IMG/VR virus record: IMGVR_UViG_3300036900_000055
Span: 1-44,127 of that record
Direction: 5' to 3' (one strand)
Length of the DNA: 44,127 nt
Source: a virus
In this document: positions 7,257-15,508 of the stretch, piece after piece
Layout: each line of letters begins with the position of its first letter
Position numbering within the stretch: the first letter of the stretch is position 1
Translations under genes and position numbers: made by a program
The notes under the pieces: generated by a model
What the model was told of the DNA's origin: nothing
The model's database searches: none
What the model saw: only the letters and a program-made list of their open reading frames with translations

Positions 7257-7610
7257 ATGGACACGAAAGCTCTTCTCAAGGCCATCTTCGACAAGCGTAC
7301 CGAGCGACTCAAGCTCACCGCTAGGGCCGCCATCCTCGAACAAGAGGAAAAGTCTCTCACCGCAGAACTAGCCGCCGCCAACGTCAAACCTGGCATTTAC
7401 GGCAAGTTCGCCCTCACTGCGAAATCCAAGGACGTGCCGAAGTGCGACGATTGGTCCGCCTTCCACCGCTACGTCATCGCCCAGAACGCTCCTGAGTTGC
7501 TCCACAAGCGCCTGACCGAGTCGGCCATCATGGAGCGTATCGACGCCGGTGAGATCATCCCCGGTATCTCCACCGACACCAAGACCGCCTACAGCGTAAA
7601 GGAAGTGTGA
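7257..7610 (+). CDS. Hypothetical protein, 117 aa
   Basis: Not assigned. The first 50 residues are a strongly charged helix likely to form a coiled coil (KRTERLKLTARAAILEQEEK), followed by a small domain (residues 55-115). Many phages carry a small protein of this size and helical layout beside their single-strand-binding and recombination genes, so a nucleic-acid or nuclease-inhibitor role is possible but unsupported by any motif. Its stop overlaps the next gene start (TGATG). Confidence 0.8.
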   Translation: MDTKALLKAIFDKRTERLKLTARAAILEQEEKSLTAELAAANVKPGIYGKFALTAKSKDVPKCDDWSAFHRYVIAQNAPELLHKRLTESAIMERIDAGEIIPGISTDTKTAYSVKEV

Positions 7611-8521
7611 TGAAAGAATCCAACCCCGGCCTAGACAAGGTCACCCCCCTGCCCCCCTCCAAAGGAGTTCCCCCCATGCCCAAACCCCCTGCTGAAGACG
7701 TCACCCCGAAAGGGGAGACACCCCCGCCCGAGCCTAACAAGCCGGGCACCGCAATAGCCAACTGGAAGGACCGTATGGCCGTCCTGACGAAGCAAACCAA
7801 GCTCGCTGAGAAGCCAGCTGGGGGCTTCATCAGCTTCAAGGGGGGCCGTATGACCCTCGCAGACGAGATCATCCCGGGCGACAAGCTCAGGTGTATCATC
7901 ATCGACTACCGCAAGGACTATGAGTTCTACGACAAGCCGTATAACCCGAACACCCCCGCGATCCCGTCCTGCTATGCGATCGTCCGCCCCCACGAGGACC
8001 TGACCCCCTGGTCGCGTGACCCGGAGACAGGCGAGTGGAAGACCGAGGCCAGCGACCCCCAGGTGGCTCCCGGCGTGATGTGCGAGGATTGCCCGATGTT
8101 CCAGTGGGGCAGCGACCTCAAGGGTGGTAAGGGCAAGGCCTGTAAGACGAGCCGCCGCCTCCATGTCTTCGCCGCCGACGACTGTACCAATCCCGCCGAC
8201 GTGGCTCGGGCCTCGTACATGACGATGATCCCGCCCGCGACGAGCATCGACAACTTCCAAAAGGTCGCCAACCAGATCGTCAACGTCCTCGACACTCCCA
8301 TCTTCGGGGCCGTGGTCGAGATCAGCGTTACGCCCCACGACCGCTTCCTGTTCATGGTCCACTTCAAGATCATCGAGCAGATCAAGGACGAGGGGCTGAT
8401 GATGGCCCTCCTGACCCGCCACGAGTCGATCAGCGCGAAGCCGGTCAATATGCCTAAGCCCGACGCAGACGACGCCGAGAAGGCAGCCAGAGGCGCTGCT
8501 ACGCCAAGCAAGAAGTTCTAG
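7610..8521 (+). CDS. Putative ssDNA-binding-like protein with Cys cluster, 303 aa
   Basis: Starts at the ATG overlapping the upstream stop, with AAGGA a suitable distance before. The first 60 residues are rich in Pro and Lys and look disordered. A folded core follows (about 70-275). It carries CEDC, then C in GKGKACK, and a further Cys in ADDC, a possible zinc site. The C-terminus is Ala, Lys and Asp rich. Position just ahead of the polymerase genes and the layout suggest a DNA-binding replication protein; this is inference from context, not from a recognised domain. Confidence 0.75.
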   Translation: MKESNPGLDKVTPLPPSKGVPPMPKPPAEDVTPKGETPPPEPNKPGTAIANWKDRMAVLTKQTKLAEKPAGGFISFKGGRMTLADEIIPGDKLRCIIIDYRKDYEFYDKPYNPNTPAIPSCYAIVRPHEDLTPWSRDPETGEWKTEASDPQVAPGVMCEDCPMFQWGSDLKGGKGKACKTSRRLHVFAADDCTNPADVARASYMTMIPPATSIDNFQKVANQIVNVLDTPIFGAVVEISVTPHDRFLFMVHFKIIEQIKDEGLMMALLTRHESISAKPVNMPKPDADDAEKAARGAATPSKKF

Positions 8522-8537
8522 TTCAGACTAGCCAAAA

Positions 8538-8574
8538 GGCCCCCGTTCCAGAGTTATAATCTAGAACGGGGGCC
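8538..8574 (+). promoter_or_regulatory. -10 promoter inside an 11-bp-arm palindrome
   Basis: Perfect arms GGCCCCCGTTC (8538-8548) and GAACGGGGGCC (8564-8574) enclose a 15-base loop with TATAAT at 8555-8560. The start would fall within the right arm, so the RNA could not form this hairpin; the symmetry would act at DNA level, as an operator or cruciform, or in read-through transcripts. Confidence 0.65.
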
Positions 8575-8601
8575 GTCCCCGTAACCCACTAAGGAATGTA
8601 T

Positions 8602-8973
8602 ATGATAGAGAATGCTGAGAGCAAGGTCAGCCGTCAATTCTTGACGATGATCGAGAACCACCACCTGGTAAACCTGATGCTCGCGGAGTACACCTCCTCC
8701 GGCCTGGCCGACACCGAGTTCGCGGACTACGCAATGACGAAGATCACCCTGCGACCGGGGACCGTCATCAAGGACCACACAATCAAGGCTCGCCGCGATC
8801 AGTTCAAGATCGTAGCCAACAAGGCTAAGTACCAGGCACCGGCCCCGGGGGCCGACCAGGCTATGCTTCTCGCCCACGAGCAGCGGATCGCGGAGCTAGA
8901 GCATCGCGTATCAGTCTTGGAGGGATGGATCAATTCGACGTTCCCGGCCAAGGGACCCCGAAAGGCCATCTGA
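8602..8973 (+). CDS. Hypothetical protein, 123 aa
   Basis: Two ATGs are available, at 8596 and 8602; AAGGA at 8591-8595 touches the first and is correctly spaced (6 bases) from the second, so I use 8602. The N-terminal 75 residues look globular; residues about 90-110 form a coiled coil (LLAHEQRIAELEHRVSVLEG). Unrecognised. The stop overlaps the next start (TGATG), marking an operon with the two genes that follow. Confidence 0.75.
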   Translation: MIENAESKVSRQFLTMIENHHLVNLMLAEYTSSGLADTEFADYAMTKITLRPGTVIKDHTIKARRDQFKIVANKAKYQAPAPGADQAMLLAHEQRIAELEHRVSVLEGWINSTFPAKGPRKAI

Positions 8974-9317
8974 TGAACGAGCCCGATGTCTTCATCGTTG
9001 AATGGGGAACCATTCTCCGTGACTTACAGAGGGCTCGTCCTGATGTCCCTAAGTCACTGGTCGAGTCCCCTGTAAAGGTCGCCTACGGGGAGGGGTACGC
9101 AATGTCGAATCCCCGTTCGGTGGCTATCGTCGCTGCGCAGAAGTTCGCAGCCGACTACGACTTACCCAAGGGTAAGAACTCAACGGTACTTCCCACCCTA
9201 GTAAAGGACAGGTTTTGGGACTATATCGCAACGGCGCTAGCAGACGCGGTCATCATTTGGGACCGCGAAATTAACGACAATGTGTTCAACTGGGCACAAG
9301 GTAACAACGAGGAATGA
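8973..9317 (+). CDS. Hypothetical protein, 114 aa
   Basis: The ATG overlaps the stop of the upstream gene, which is why I prefer it to the in-frame start at 8925. The protein is soluble, with helical segments around residues 38-60 and 75-100 rich in Trp, Ile and Val (DYIATALADAVIIWD). No motif is recognised. It lies in the operon that leads into DNA polymerase. Confidence 0.75.
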   Translation: MNEPDVFIVEWGTILRDLQRARPDVPKSLVESPVKVAYGEGYAMSNPRSVAIVAAQKFAADYDLPKGKNSTVLPTLVKDRFWDYIATALADAVIIWDREINDNVFNWAQGNNEE

Positions 9318-9318
9318 T

Positions 9319-9693
9319 ATGAACGGTATTCACGTAATTGATCTGAGCAAGAGCAGCGACATCGGCAAGGCCATCGACGAGGCTATCACGGCCCTCTTGG
9401 GCGGTACGGAGGAGAGCATGCGGACGGTACCCCTCCGCGACAAGTCTCAGCAAGACATGAGGGACATCCTCTTCAAGCAAGGTGACGAGCTGAACGAGAA
9501 GTGCGAGTTCCTCAAGCGAATCCTCAATCTGACGGCCGACCTGATCGACCTGATCAACGAGGACCACATCAAGGAGGACGGCCTGGTGTTCTTGGAGAAC
9601 CGAGCGAAGCAAGCGGCGGTCACCAAGAAGATGATCGAGGTAATGGACCAGGGCCGTAAGGCGGACAAGGCGAATGGCGCAGCCGGTCGTTGA
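9319..9693 (+). CDS. Hypothetical helical protein, 124 aa
   Basis: The ATG at 9319 has GAGGA 5-9 bases upstream. The product is almost wholly helical and charged, with heptad-like spacing over residues 40-115 (FKQGDELNEKCEFLKRILNL). Unrecognised. It overlaps the DNA polymerase gene by 20 bp, so a link to replication is likely by context only. Confidence 0.75.
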   Translation: MNGIHVIDLSKSSDIGKAIDEAITALLGGTEESMRTVPLRDKSQQDMRDILFKQGDELNEKCEFLKRILNLTADLIDLINEDHIKEDGLVFLENRAKQAAVTKKMIEVMDQGRKADKANGAAGR

Positions 9694-11476
9694 CTTTGAG
9701 ACCAAGCCGATCATCTTCGGCTCTGGCCTCGCCCCCGCCCCGGTAGGTGTATCAATATACCTACCGGGGCAGGGGAACACCTACTATAGCTGGGGCCACC
9801 CCGGCTATAACCCCCACACTTATGAACAGGGCCGCAAGGCCCTGTCTGCCGTCTGGGATCACAAGCCGTTATTCCATAACTGCAAGTTCGACATCGGTGT
9901 CTCGGTAGAGCATATGGGCCTCCCCTGGCCGGATCGCTACGACGACACAATGTTCATGCTATTCCTGATGCATCCCCTAGCGGATAAGTTGTCTCTTAAG
10001 CCCTCAGCGGAACGGCTGCTGGGCCTCCCCCCAGACGAACAGCAGGCGGTCTATAAGTGGCTCAAATCCCACTTCAAAGGACCATTCGTCAACGGGGACA
10101 AGGAGATCACTGAGACCAACTTCGGGGGCTACATCGGTTACGCCCCCTACGAGATAGTTGCCCCCTACGCCGAGGGGGACACATTCCGTACCCACGGGCT
10201 CTCTGAGCTCCTGCGGCCCCAGTTGGAGGTATCGGGGCAAATGCCCGCCTACGAGCGTGAGCTCAAGATAGCCAAGATAGCCTACCACATGGAGTTCGTG
10301 GGGGTGCGGGTGAACCGGGGGGCCCTGGAGGAGGACTTCGACAAGTACCAGAAGATACAGACGGCCCAGGAGGATGTGATACGGGGCTACCTGGGGGACA
10401 TAGATGTCTCTAAGCCTCGACAAATCGCCGCCGCCCTGGAGGCTAGCCCCTACGCCAAACCCCTACGGAAAACCCCTACGGGGCTGCTATCCACAGCCAA
10501 GGACTCCCTTGAGGAGGCGGTGACCGAGCCGGGGCTGCTTAAGGCCCTGAGGTACCGGGGGACCCTCCATACCCTGACCTCAAACTTCTACAAGAACTGG
10601 ATCAACTTTAGCGGAAGGGATGGGAATGTTCACCCCTCGTGGAACCAAGTCAGATCGGATAAGGGCGGTGCGCGCACGGGCCGCTTCTCCTGCTCGGAGC
10701 CCAACTTTCAGAACGTGCCGACGGAATTTGACGATGCTGTCCTGGAGGGGCTCGACATACCGTTTATGCGGCAGTACATACTCCCAGATGACGGGGAGAT
10801 TATTGTACCTGCTGACTATAACGGGCAGGAAATGCGTATCATGGCTCACTATGCCGAGGGGCGGGCCATGGAGATTTACCAGACCGACCCAACAGCGGAC
10901 TTTCACGCCGTTGCCTCAGCCCTTATCCTCCAATACACCGGCCTGTCCGTCCCCCGAAAGATGTGTAAGATTGTGGGCTTTAGCCTGCTCTATGGGTCGG
11001 GGGTTACGAAACTGGCTCAACAACTGGGAGTAGACTATAACACGGCAGCACAAATCAAGAAGGCCTACTTCAAGGCAATCCCCGGTCTCCAAGCGTTCGT
11101 TGATCAGTTCGATACCCGTACTCAGGTCAAGACCTGGGGCGGTCGTGTGCTCCCGGTGGAAGAGCCGAAGCTGTTCAAGGGGTCCTGGTGGACGTTTAAC
11201 TACAAGCTATGTAACTATCTCATTCAAGGTAGCGCGGCGGATCAGACCAAGGAAGCCATTGTGCGGTACGACCAATACAAGCACCACGGAAACATCCTAA
11301 TGACCGTCCATGACGAGTTGGTGATAACGGTTCCCCGCGAGCATCTCAAGACGGAGGTCACGATACTCCGCGCCGCGATGGAGGATCAGCCGGGCTGGGA
11401 TGTGCCGTTCCGCTCGGAAGTGAAGTACGGAGAAGATTGGCACAACTTGGAGAAGTATCTTGAATCGACCCACTAG
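9674..11476 (+). CDS. Family A DNA polymerase with 3'-5' exonuclease domain, 600 aa
   Basis: Replicative polymerase. Exonuclease motifs are visible: DFET (7-10), NCKFD (69-73) and YAEGD (165-169), all with their acidic residues, so proofreading should be active. Polymerase motif A is DYNGQE (381-386), with the metal Asp and the steric-gate Glu kept but the usual S-Q-I replaced by N-G-Q; motif B runs R428 to G441 with the invariant Lys, Phe and Tyr-Gly; motif C is HDE (546-548). There is no 5' nuclease domain. At 600 aa it is shorter than Pol I and about T7 size. It would have to read a modified template if the DNA is hypermodified. Confidence 0.95.
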   Translation: MAQPVVDFETKPIIFGSGLAPAPVGVSIYLPGQGNTYYSWGHPGYNPHTYEQGRKALSAVWDHKPLFHNCKFDIGVSVEHMGLPWPDRYDDTMFMLFLMHPLADKLSLKPSAERLLGLPPDEQQAVYKWLKSHFKGPFVNGDKEITETNFGGYIGYAPYEIVAPYAEGDTFRTHGLSELLRPQLEVSGQMPAYERELKIAKIAYHMEFVGVRVNRGALEEDFDKYQKIQTAQEDVIRGYLGDIDVSKPRQIAAALEASPYAKPLRKTPTGLLSTAKDSLEEAVTEPGLLKALRYRGTLHTLTSNFYKNWINFSGRDGNVHPSWNQVRSDKGGARTGRFSCSEPNFQNVPTEFDDAVLEGLDIPFMRQYILPDDGEIIVPADYNGQEMRIMAHYAEGRAMEIYQTDPTADFHAVASALILQYTGLSVPRKMCKIVGFSLLYGSGVTKLAQQLGVDYNTAAQIKKAYFKAIPGLQAFVDQFDTRTQVKTWGGRVLPVEEPKLFKGSWWTFNYKLCNYLIQGSAADQTKEAIVRYDQYKHHGNILMTVHDELVITVPREHLKTEVTILRAAMEDQPGWDVPFRSEVKYGEDWHNLEKYLESTH

Positions 11477-12128
11477 ACACTCTTACTCGTCCATATCGAC
11501 CTACAAGGAATGCCCCAGGTCCTACTTCTACAGCTACGTCCTCAAGCTGCCTTCGCCCCCGAGCGCGCCCATGATGAGGGGGACCCGCCTTCACAAGCTC
11601 TGCGAGGACTATATGGCCGACCCCTCCGGGATCAGCCCGGTCCCCTACGATGTAAAGAAGATAGGGCTGAAGCTCCACCACTTCCGTACCCTGGGGGCGA
11701 CCCCCGAGGTAGTCTGGTTGGTGGACGAGAATTGGGAGCCAACTAAGGATCAATCTAAGGCCCGGGTCAAGGCCATCGTTGACGTTCACTACTACAGGGA
11801 CAATGTCCTCTACTGCTATGACTACAAATCTGGACGACAATATCCTTCCCATTACGATCAACTTAATCTTTACGGTGTCCTCGGACTTATCCAATATCCA
11901 GACGCAAGACGGGTTGAGACAGGCGCTATCTACATTGATAGCGGTATTACCGGCGCAACCGATTCCATGCTCCGTGAAATGCTGGAGCACAGCCGTAAGC
12001 GGTGGGACGGGGACATTGTCCGAATGGAACGCGATACAAGACTTGATCCAACTCCTGGAGACCACTGCAAACGCTGTACTTATTCAAAGTACAACGGGGG
12101 ACCTTGCGAAGCCGCTGCTTCCAAATAG
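11460..12128 (+). CDS. Cas4/RecB-like PD-(D/E)XK nuclease with Fe-S-type cysteines, 222 aa
   Basis: Residues near 122 (VDVH) and DYKSG near 137 give the D-(D/E)XK metal site, followed by the QLNLYGVLG helix, equivalent to the QxxxY motif of RecB-family nucleases. One Cys (C18, in ECPRSYF) and a C-terminal CKRC...C group fit the split [4Fe-4S] cluster of Cas4 and AddB. The start is TTG with GGAG eight bases upstream; there is no in-frame ATG before residue 38. It overlaps the polymerase end by 17 bp. Probably an end-processing exonuclease in replication or recombination. Confidence 0.85.
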   Translation: MNRPTRHSYSSISTYKECPRSYFYSYVLKLPSPPSAPMMRGTRLHKLCEDYMADPSGISPVPYDVKKIGLKLHHFRTLGATPEVVWLVDENWEPTKDQSKARVKAIVDVHYYRDNVLYCYDYKSGRQYPSHYDQLNLYGVLGLIQYPDARRVETGAIYIDSGITGATDSMLREMLEHSRKRWDGDIVRMERDTRLDPTPGDHCKRCTYSKYNGGPCEAAASK

Positions 12129-12140
12129 CCCCCCGGCCTA

Positions 12141-12158
12141 ACCAAAAAGAGGTATAAT
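12141..12158 (+). promoter_or_regulatory. -10 promoter before VRR-NUC gene
   Basis: TATAAT at 12153-12158 with ACCAAAAAGAGG directly upstream. Several other -10 boxes here have a similar CCAAAAA block 4-7 bases upstream (7129, 18229) and no -35. The predicted start falls at about 12165, almost at the first possible codon of the next gene. Confidence 0.55.
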
Positions 12159-12163
12159 CTATT

Positions 12164-12445
12164 CTGGAGAGTCAGATTCAGCGAAAGGTGGTGGAGTTCG
12201 CTCGCCACCGGGAAGTTATCGCTCGCAAGCTGAGTTTCGGGGAGGGCTGGCCTGATTACATGTTCTTATATAAGGGCAAGGTCCTCTTCATAGAGTTCAA
12301 GTACCCGGGCGAAAAGCTCAGGCCACTACAGGAGTATGTAGTGGGCCTGATCCGAAAGCAGGGATTTGAAGTGGTAGTAGTGGATAACCTAATTGACGGC
12401 CGCAAGGTCATAAGGAAGCTAGTAGATGAACCCGATAGTAATTGA
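12164..12445 (+). CDS. VRR-NUC domain nuclease, about 93 aa
   Basis: Matches the stand-alone phage VRR-NUC nuclease family: an N-terminal ESQIQRKVVEF helix, then GWPDYMFLYKGKVLFIEFK with the Asp and Glu-x-Lys catalytic residues, then a Gln in LRPLQEY. Such enzymes act on branched or flapped DNA. The start is unclear: the family-typical ESxIQ begins before the first GTG (12188), and upstream only CTG at 12164 or ATT at 12161 are possible in a frame that is open from 12158. I used the CTG. It overlaps the next gene by 20 bp. Confidence 0.8.
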   Translation: MESQIQRKVVEFARHREVIARKLSFGEGWPDYMFLYKGKVLFIEFKYPGEKLRPLQEYVVGLIRKQGFEVVVVDNLIDGRKVIRKLVDEPDSN

Positions 12446-13247
12446 CAACTGGAGAGACTTCTCCCAAGTCATGATAGAGACCAAGGACCTGGACCCGACC
12501 TATCCTGTCCTCCGCGCCCTGTTCGACCTCCACGACAGCGAGTGGAACGGTCGATTCATCCTCCACTACATGTGGTTCTATAACCTCCGCGCCGCCTACA
12601 ACGTCGCGGGTAGTACCACGGAGCGCACCTTCTGGGACAAGTGTCGCATCGATGGGGCCGCAGACCTAGTTAAGCGCCGGGGGGCCCGCAGGCACTTCCG
12701 GGGGCTAGTGGCCTCCAAGGCTATCGAGCATATGGCGGGTAAGGGCCTGACCCCGGCGCAGATCGTAGCCGATATGCACAAGGAGCACTACCCGGCCATG
12801 TTCAAGCATATCCAGAACAAGTACCAGGGATGCTCTCTGGGCCCCTACTATACCTGGAAGTTGATGGATTGGTACGACATCTGCCTCGATTGGCCGATAA
12901 CGATGGCGGTCGAGGACGCGGTCAAGTATATGCCTGACGTGCCGAAGGAAGCAGCCGCTGAGTTCTTCCCCCACCACGACCTTAAGGACACGGTCAAGAT
13001 CGTTCTCGACCACGTGTCGAAGTTCGATCACCCGGTCAAGGCCGGGGAGAAGTGCGGCCTGGGCGAAGTCGAAACGGTCATTTGTACCCTCAAGGGCTAC
13101 CTCAAGACCAAGGCCCACTGGATCGGGGAGGACATAGCCGACGCTTGGAACCTCCTGGGGGACCTGCCCTCGAACATCACTGACCACATTCCGGCCCGGA
13201 TTCCTGAGGGCCTCTACATTCGCGGGGAGTATCGCCATGTCGCGTGA
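12426..13247 (+). CDS. Putative amino acid:DNA transferase (thymine hypermodification), 273 aa
   Basis: Resembles, by my recollection of the family, the amino acid:DNA transferases (ADDT/AADT, earlier grouped with alpha-glutamyl/putrescinyl-thymine pyrophosphorylases), which attach an amino acid to phosphorylated 5-hydroxymethyl-dU in DNA. Points of similarity are the N-terminal aromatic helix (RFILHYMWFYNLRAAY, about 43-58), the basic RRGARRHFRG block (84-93) and GPYYTWKLMDWYD (139-151), like the family's WK-x-x-D-x-x-E segment. It lies in the same operon as the TS-like, kinase and helical proteins, which supports the call. Otherwise it is a conserved phage protein of unknown role. Confidence 0.55.
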   Translation: MNPIVIDNWRDFSQVMIETKDLDPTYPVLRALFDLHDSEWNGRFILHYMWFYNLRAAYNVAGSTTERTFWDKCRIDGAADLVKRRGARRHFRGLVASKAIEHMAGKGLTPAQIVADMHKEHYPAMFKHIQNKYQGCSLGPYYTWKLMDWYDICLDWPITMAVEDAVKYMPDVPKEAAAEFFPHHDLKDTVKIVLDHVSKFDHPVKAGEKCGLGEVETVICTLKGYLKTKAHWIGEDIADAWNLLGDLPSNITDHIPARIPEGLYIRGEYRHVA

Positions 13248-14601
13248 TTGGATGCCTAAGGACTATCAAGAGAAGGCCATTGGGTTCGCCCTAGCGCGGG
13301 CGGGCTGCGGGCTTATGCTCGACCCCGGCCTGGGGAAGACATCTATCACCCTCGCCTGTATCTCGATCCTCGTTGCGGAGAAGGAGATCAGGAAGACACT
13401 TGTGGTCGCCCCCCTCCGGGTCTGCCACACCGTATGGCCCAACGAGGCTAAGAAGTGGTCTGACTTTAATCACCTGAAGGTAGCGAACCTCTGTAACAAG
13501 GGCGAGGGGGAGCGCAAGCAAATGATAGCCGCCCCCAACGATGTCTACCTTATCAACCCGGAGAGCCTGGTTAAGGTCATTCCGCTCCTCACCAGGGACT
13601 TTGACCTGCTCGTATTGGACGAGAGTACGAAGTTCAAGGACACTACGACTCAGCGCTTTAAGGCGCTCAAGAAGGTCCTGTTCAGCTTTAAGCGCCGTAT
13701 GATCCTAACGGGTACGCCTGTGCCTAACGGGGTAGCCGACCTCTTTGGGCAGATGTTCGTCGTGGACTTCGGGGAATCCCTGGGGAAGTACATTACCCAC
13801 TTCCGTAACGAGTTCATGCATCAGTCCCCGGGGAACCTGTACGAGTACCATCTGAACCGAGGGGCAGAGGAGATCATCTACAAGCGGGTAGCCGACAAGC
13901 TCCTGCGTATGGACGCCCGCGATCATCTGGATATGCCCGAACTCATCAACAACTTCATCGGGGTCGAGCTTCCCCCGCACCTGCGTAAGCAGTACAAGGA
14001 GTTGGAGGACAACTTCGTCACCAAGATGAACGACAACGAGTCGGTCGCGGTGTTTAATGCGGCCGCAGTGGGGGTGAAGCTCCGCCAGATGGCTAACGGG
14101 TTTATCTACACGGACATCGAGACAGATCGCAGGACGATAGACCTACACGACGAGAAGATTGACGCCCTGGAGGAGTTGATCGAGGAAATGCAAGGTAGGC
14201 CTCTCCTGGTCGCCTACGAGTTCCAGGCTGACGCCGACCGGATACTCAAGAGACTCCCCGAGGCCATCGACCTGGGGAAGGTCAAGAATCCCCAGATAGT
14301 CATCGACAAGTTCAACAACGGCCATATCCCGGTCCTCCTGGCCCACCCGGCTAGCGCGGGGCACGGCTTGAACCTCCAGGAGGCTTGCTCTACCGTCTGC
14401 TGGTTCGGCATCACGTGGAACCTCGAACACTACCAGCAACTTATCGCCCGCGTCTGGCGTCAAGGCCAGATCGCGCCCTTTGTAATGGTCCACCACATTG
14501 GTACTAAGGACACCAAGGACGAAGATGTAATGAAGGCCCTAGAGGCCAAAGACCGGACGCAAACCCGATTTAATGACGCACTTAAAGCCAGGAGGGCTTA
14601 A
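13237..14601 (+). CDS. SNF2/DEAD-like superfamily 2 helicase, 454 aa
   Basis: An ATP-driven DNA translocase. Motif I is GLGKT (31-35), motif II DEST (128-131), motif III LTGTP (157-161), and the C-terminal motif VI is QLIARVWRQGQ near 408-418, with a motif V-like ASAGHGLNLQ just before. Both RecA-like domains are complete; there are no extra accessory domains. Such compact SNF2 proteins are common in phage replication modules, in place of UvsW-like helicases. It overlaps the upstream gene by 11 bp. Confidence 0.93.
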   Translation: MSRDWMPKDYQEKAIGFALARAGCGLMLDPGLGKTSITLACISILVAEKEIRKTLVVAPLRVCHTVWPNEAKKWSDFNHLKVANLCNKGEGERKQMIAAPNDVYLINPESLVKVIPLLTRDFDLLVLDESTKFKDTTTQRFKALKKVLFSFKRRMILTGTPVPNGVADLFGQMFVVDFGESLGKYITHFRNEFMHQSPGNLYEYHLNRGAEEIIYKRVADKLLRMDARDHLDMPELINNFIGVELPPHLRKQYKELEDNFVTKMNDNESVAVFNAAAVGVKLRQMANGFIYTDIETDRRTIDLHDEKIDALEELIEEMQGRPLLVAYEFQADADRILKRLPEAIDLGKVKNPQIVIDKFNNGHIPVLLAHPASAGHGLNLQEACSTVCWFGITWNLEHYQQLIARVWRQGQIAPFVMVHHIGTKDTKDEDVMKALEAKDRTQTRFNDALKARRA

Positions 14602-15174
14602 ATGACTATTCTTAAGATACACGGCTGCTCGGGGGCGGGTAAAACCACCTTCGCCCGTTCCCTGATCGAAGCCGCCGCCACCATCGATCATCTACACGAG
14701 ATCAACAACCGACGCAAGATCGTGGGCTACCGCCTCGACTTGCTAGAGCTAGACGTGCCCGTGTTCCTGCTGGGGAGCTACGAGAGCAACTGCGGGGGAG
14801 TCGATACGGTCGGCACCGCCCAGGAGGTCATGGAGATGATTGACCGCTATGCGAAGGACGGCCACATAGTACACGAAGGCCTCCTCCAGAGCACCTACTA
14901 CGGGGCGATGGGGGAGCACTCCAAGAAGTATGGGGACGGCTACGTGTACGCTTTCCTGGATACCCCGATCAACGTCTGCCTCGACAGAGTGGTGACCCGC
15001 CGCGCTACCAACGAGAGCAAGAACAAGTTCAACCCTGAGCTGACGAGGAACAAGTGGAATACGATCAAGCGACTACAGGACAAGCTATCCAAGGAGGGCC
15101 AGCACAAGGTAGCCGTCCTCAACTACGAGAAGCTGCCCCTAGCCCAGCTCCTACAGCTTTTGGAATCCCGATGA
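14602..15174 (+). CDS. P-loop kinase, probable catalytic part of a 5-hydroxymethyl-dU DNA kinase, 190 aa
   Basis: Walker A is GCSGAGKTT (8-16). The segment YESNCGGVDTVG (about 59-70) and the later VLDR-type region CLDRVVTRRA resemble the P-loop kinases found with thymine hypermodification genes, which phosphorylate 5-hydroxymethyluracil in DNA. A general small-molecule or nucleotide kinase cannot be excluded. In relatives the kinase is, as I remember, linked to a helical domain; here that domain is a separate gene (15505-16335). The start directly follows the helicase stop, with AGGAGG upstream. Confidence 0.65.
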   Translation: MTILKIHGCSGAGKTTFARSLIEAAATIDHLHEINNRRKIVGYRLDLLELDVPVFLLGSYESNCGGVDTVGTAQEVMEMIDRYAKDGHIVHEGLLQSTYYGAMGEHSKKYGDGYVYAFLDTPINVCLDRVVTRRATNESKNKFNPELTRNKWNTIKRLQDKLSKEGQHKVAVLNYEKLPLAQLLQLLESR

Positions 15175-15395
15175 CTATCGGCTCCACCCCTATGTCCGGC
15201 GCAGGGTACAATCGCATCCGGGCCGCCCAGCTGGAGCTGGAGAAAGTGATGGAAGAGGAGTTGGTTAAGTCTGGCTGGTCGAAAGGCTGGCGCAAGAAGA
15301 ACAACCTCACCTTCTGGATCAAGCCCTTCCCCAAGGAAGGAATTGTAACCGCGCTATCCCTTGAGGACGCGCTCAAATGGGAATATGAACTATGA
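15171..15395 (+). CDS. Hypothetical protein, 74 aa
   Basis: The ATGA overlap with the kinase stop fixes the start at 15171, although the frame is open further upstream. The product is helical at first (NRIRAAQLELEKVMEEELVK), then a short Trp and Lys rich part. Unrecognised. It sits between the kinase and the helical kinase partner, so it may be a small member of that pathway, or a linker remnant. Confidence 0.65.
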   Translation: MTIGSTPMSGAGYNRIRAAQLELEKVMEEELVKSGWSKGWRKKNNLTFWIKPFPKEGIVTALSLEDALKWEYEL

Positions 15396-15508
15396 GCACC
15401 CCTGAACTCCTCGTCGCCCTGACCATCGTCGTCGGCATCCCCTGCGCTACGATCATCACCGTAGCCTACCTGTTCGTCAAGGGAATGAAGAAGGACCTCG
15501 AAAAATGA
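15392..15508 (+). CDS. Small single-pass membrane protein, 38 aa
   Basis: Begins MSTPELLVALTIVVGIP, with one membrane helix (about residues 6-28) and a basic C-terminus (KGMKKDLEK), predicting N-out, C-in topology. It overlaps both neighbours by four bases (ATGA type), so it is part of the operon. No family is recognised. Confidence 0.6.
   Translation: MSTPELLVALTIVVGIPCATIITVAYLFVKGMKKDLEK

Noticed and set aside
7631-8422. Leftward open frame of 263 codons
   Set aside because: Shadow of the rightward 7610-8521 gene, with the Asp/Val/Leu/Arg/His composition typical of reverse-strand frames.
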